Part shown: positions 64,000-64,000 of the stretch, piece by piece
Numbering within the stretch: the first letter of the stretch is position 1
How the letters are laid out: each line of letters opens with the position of its first letter
Assembly: GCF_018614875.1 (NCBI RefSeq)
Contig: NZ_JAGGNW010000002.1
Location: 372,001 to 436,000, forward strand
Origin: Variovorax paradoxus
GTDB taxonomy: Bacteria > Pseudomonadota > Gammaproteobacteria > Burkholderiales > Burkholderiaceae_C
Reading direction: 5' to 3'
DNA length: 64,000 bases
Translations under genes and position numbers: made by a program
Notes under the pieces: generated by a model
What the model was told of the DNA's origin: nothing
Database searches by the model: none
What the model saw: only the letters and a program-made list of their open reading frames with translations

Positions 64000-64000
64000 G

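Overview
The window is a continuous, densely packed stretch of bacterial chromosome with high GC content. The gene set and gene order point to a betaproteobacterium of the family Comamonadaceae, most likely Variovorax or a close relative. The clues are the tig-clpP-clpX-lon block, zapA followed by 6S RNA, a Bug-type (tripartite tricarboxylate transporter) binding protein, many LysR regulators, and the small Trp-rich protein (TIGR04438-like). The family is fairly secure; the genus is inference. No insertion sequence, prophage, CRISPR array or rRNA operon is visible. Codon use looks uniform, so this is core chromosome with a few accessory operons.

Layout. 1-3.3 kb: hopanoid precursor genes hpnC/hpnD (minus strand; hpnD is cut by the window edge) and divergent potassium transporter kup. 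3.3-7.8 kb: an RND efflux adaptor-permease pair behind a promoter flanked by two copies of a TetR-like operator, with no regulator and no outer-membrane channel beside it. 7.9-14.5 kb: tRNA-Leu(UAG), trigger factor, clpP, clpX, lon, then tRNA-Gly, tRNA-Cys and tRNA-Leu(UAA). 14.5-23.5 kb: a conserved hypothetical, an MFS transporter, a minus-strand run fumarase I-murI-secreted protein, divergent fumC, and LysR/oxidoreductase and YqhA-like genes. 23.6-32.8 kb: acs, small membrane and cytochrome c genes, ilvD with a divergent LysR, a LysR/SDR pair, and lgt. 32.9-37.8 kb: a malonate utilisation operon (GntR regulator, malonyl-CoA decarboxylase, Bug binding protein, malonyl-CoA synthetase). 37.8-40 kb: universal stress protein, TauE/SafE-type exporter, 6S RNA, zapA and a ZapB-like coiled-coil gene.

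40.0-48.3 kb is a cobalamin uptake and salvage operon. It has a cobalamin riboswitch, btuB, a vestige of cobB, cobU, btuF, btuC, btuD, cobO, cbiB and cobC. It equips the cell to import corrinoids and rebuild the nucleotide loop; no early corrin-ring genes are present here. A CidA/LrgB-type membrane pair follows directly. 49.4-58.2 kb has an OsmC protein, a LysR regulator, a divergent esterase-fold protein that appears to have lost its catalytic Ser and His, and a complete tripartite RND pump (adaptor, permease, outer-membrane lipoprotein channel) ending in a strong terminator. 58.4-64 kb is a biotin operon bioA-bioF-bioD-bioB with a cytochrome P450 translationally coupled to bioB, a candidate supplier of the pimeloyl precursor.

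Many cistrons overlap by the four bases ATGA (hpnC/hpnD, both genes of the first RND pair, murI/secreted protein, zapB-like/zapA, cobU/btuF, cbiB/cobC, the CidA/LrgB pair, bioF/bioD, bioB/P450), which supports translational coupling inside operons. The items most worth follow-up are the P450 in the biotin operon, the cobB relic, the apparently dead esterase next to the RND pump, the double operator at the first RND operon, and the two tRNA-Leu genes placed immediately upstream of protein genes.
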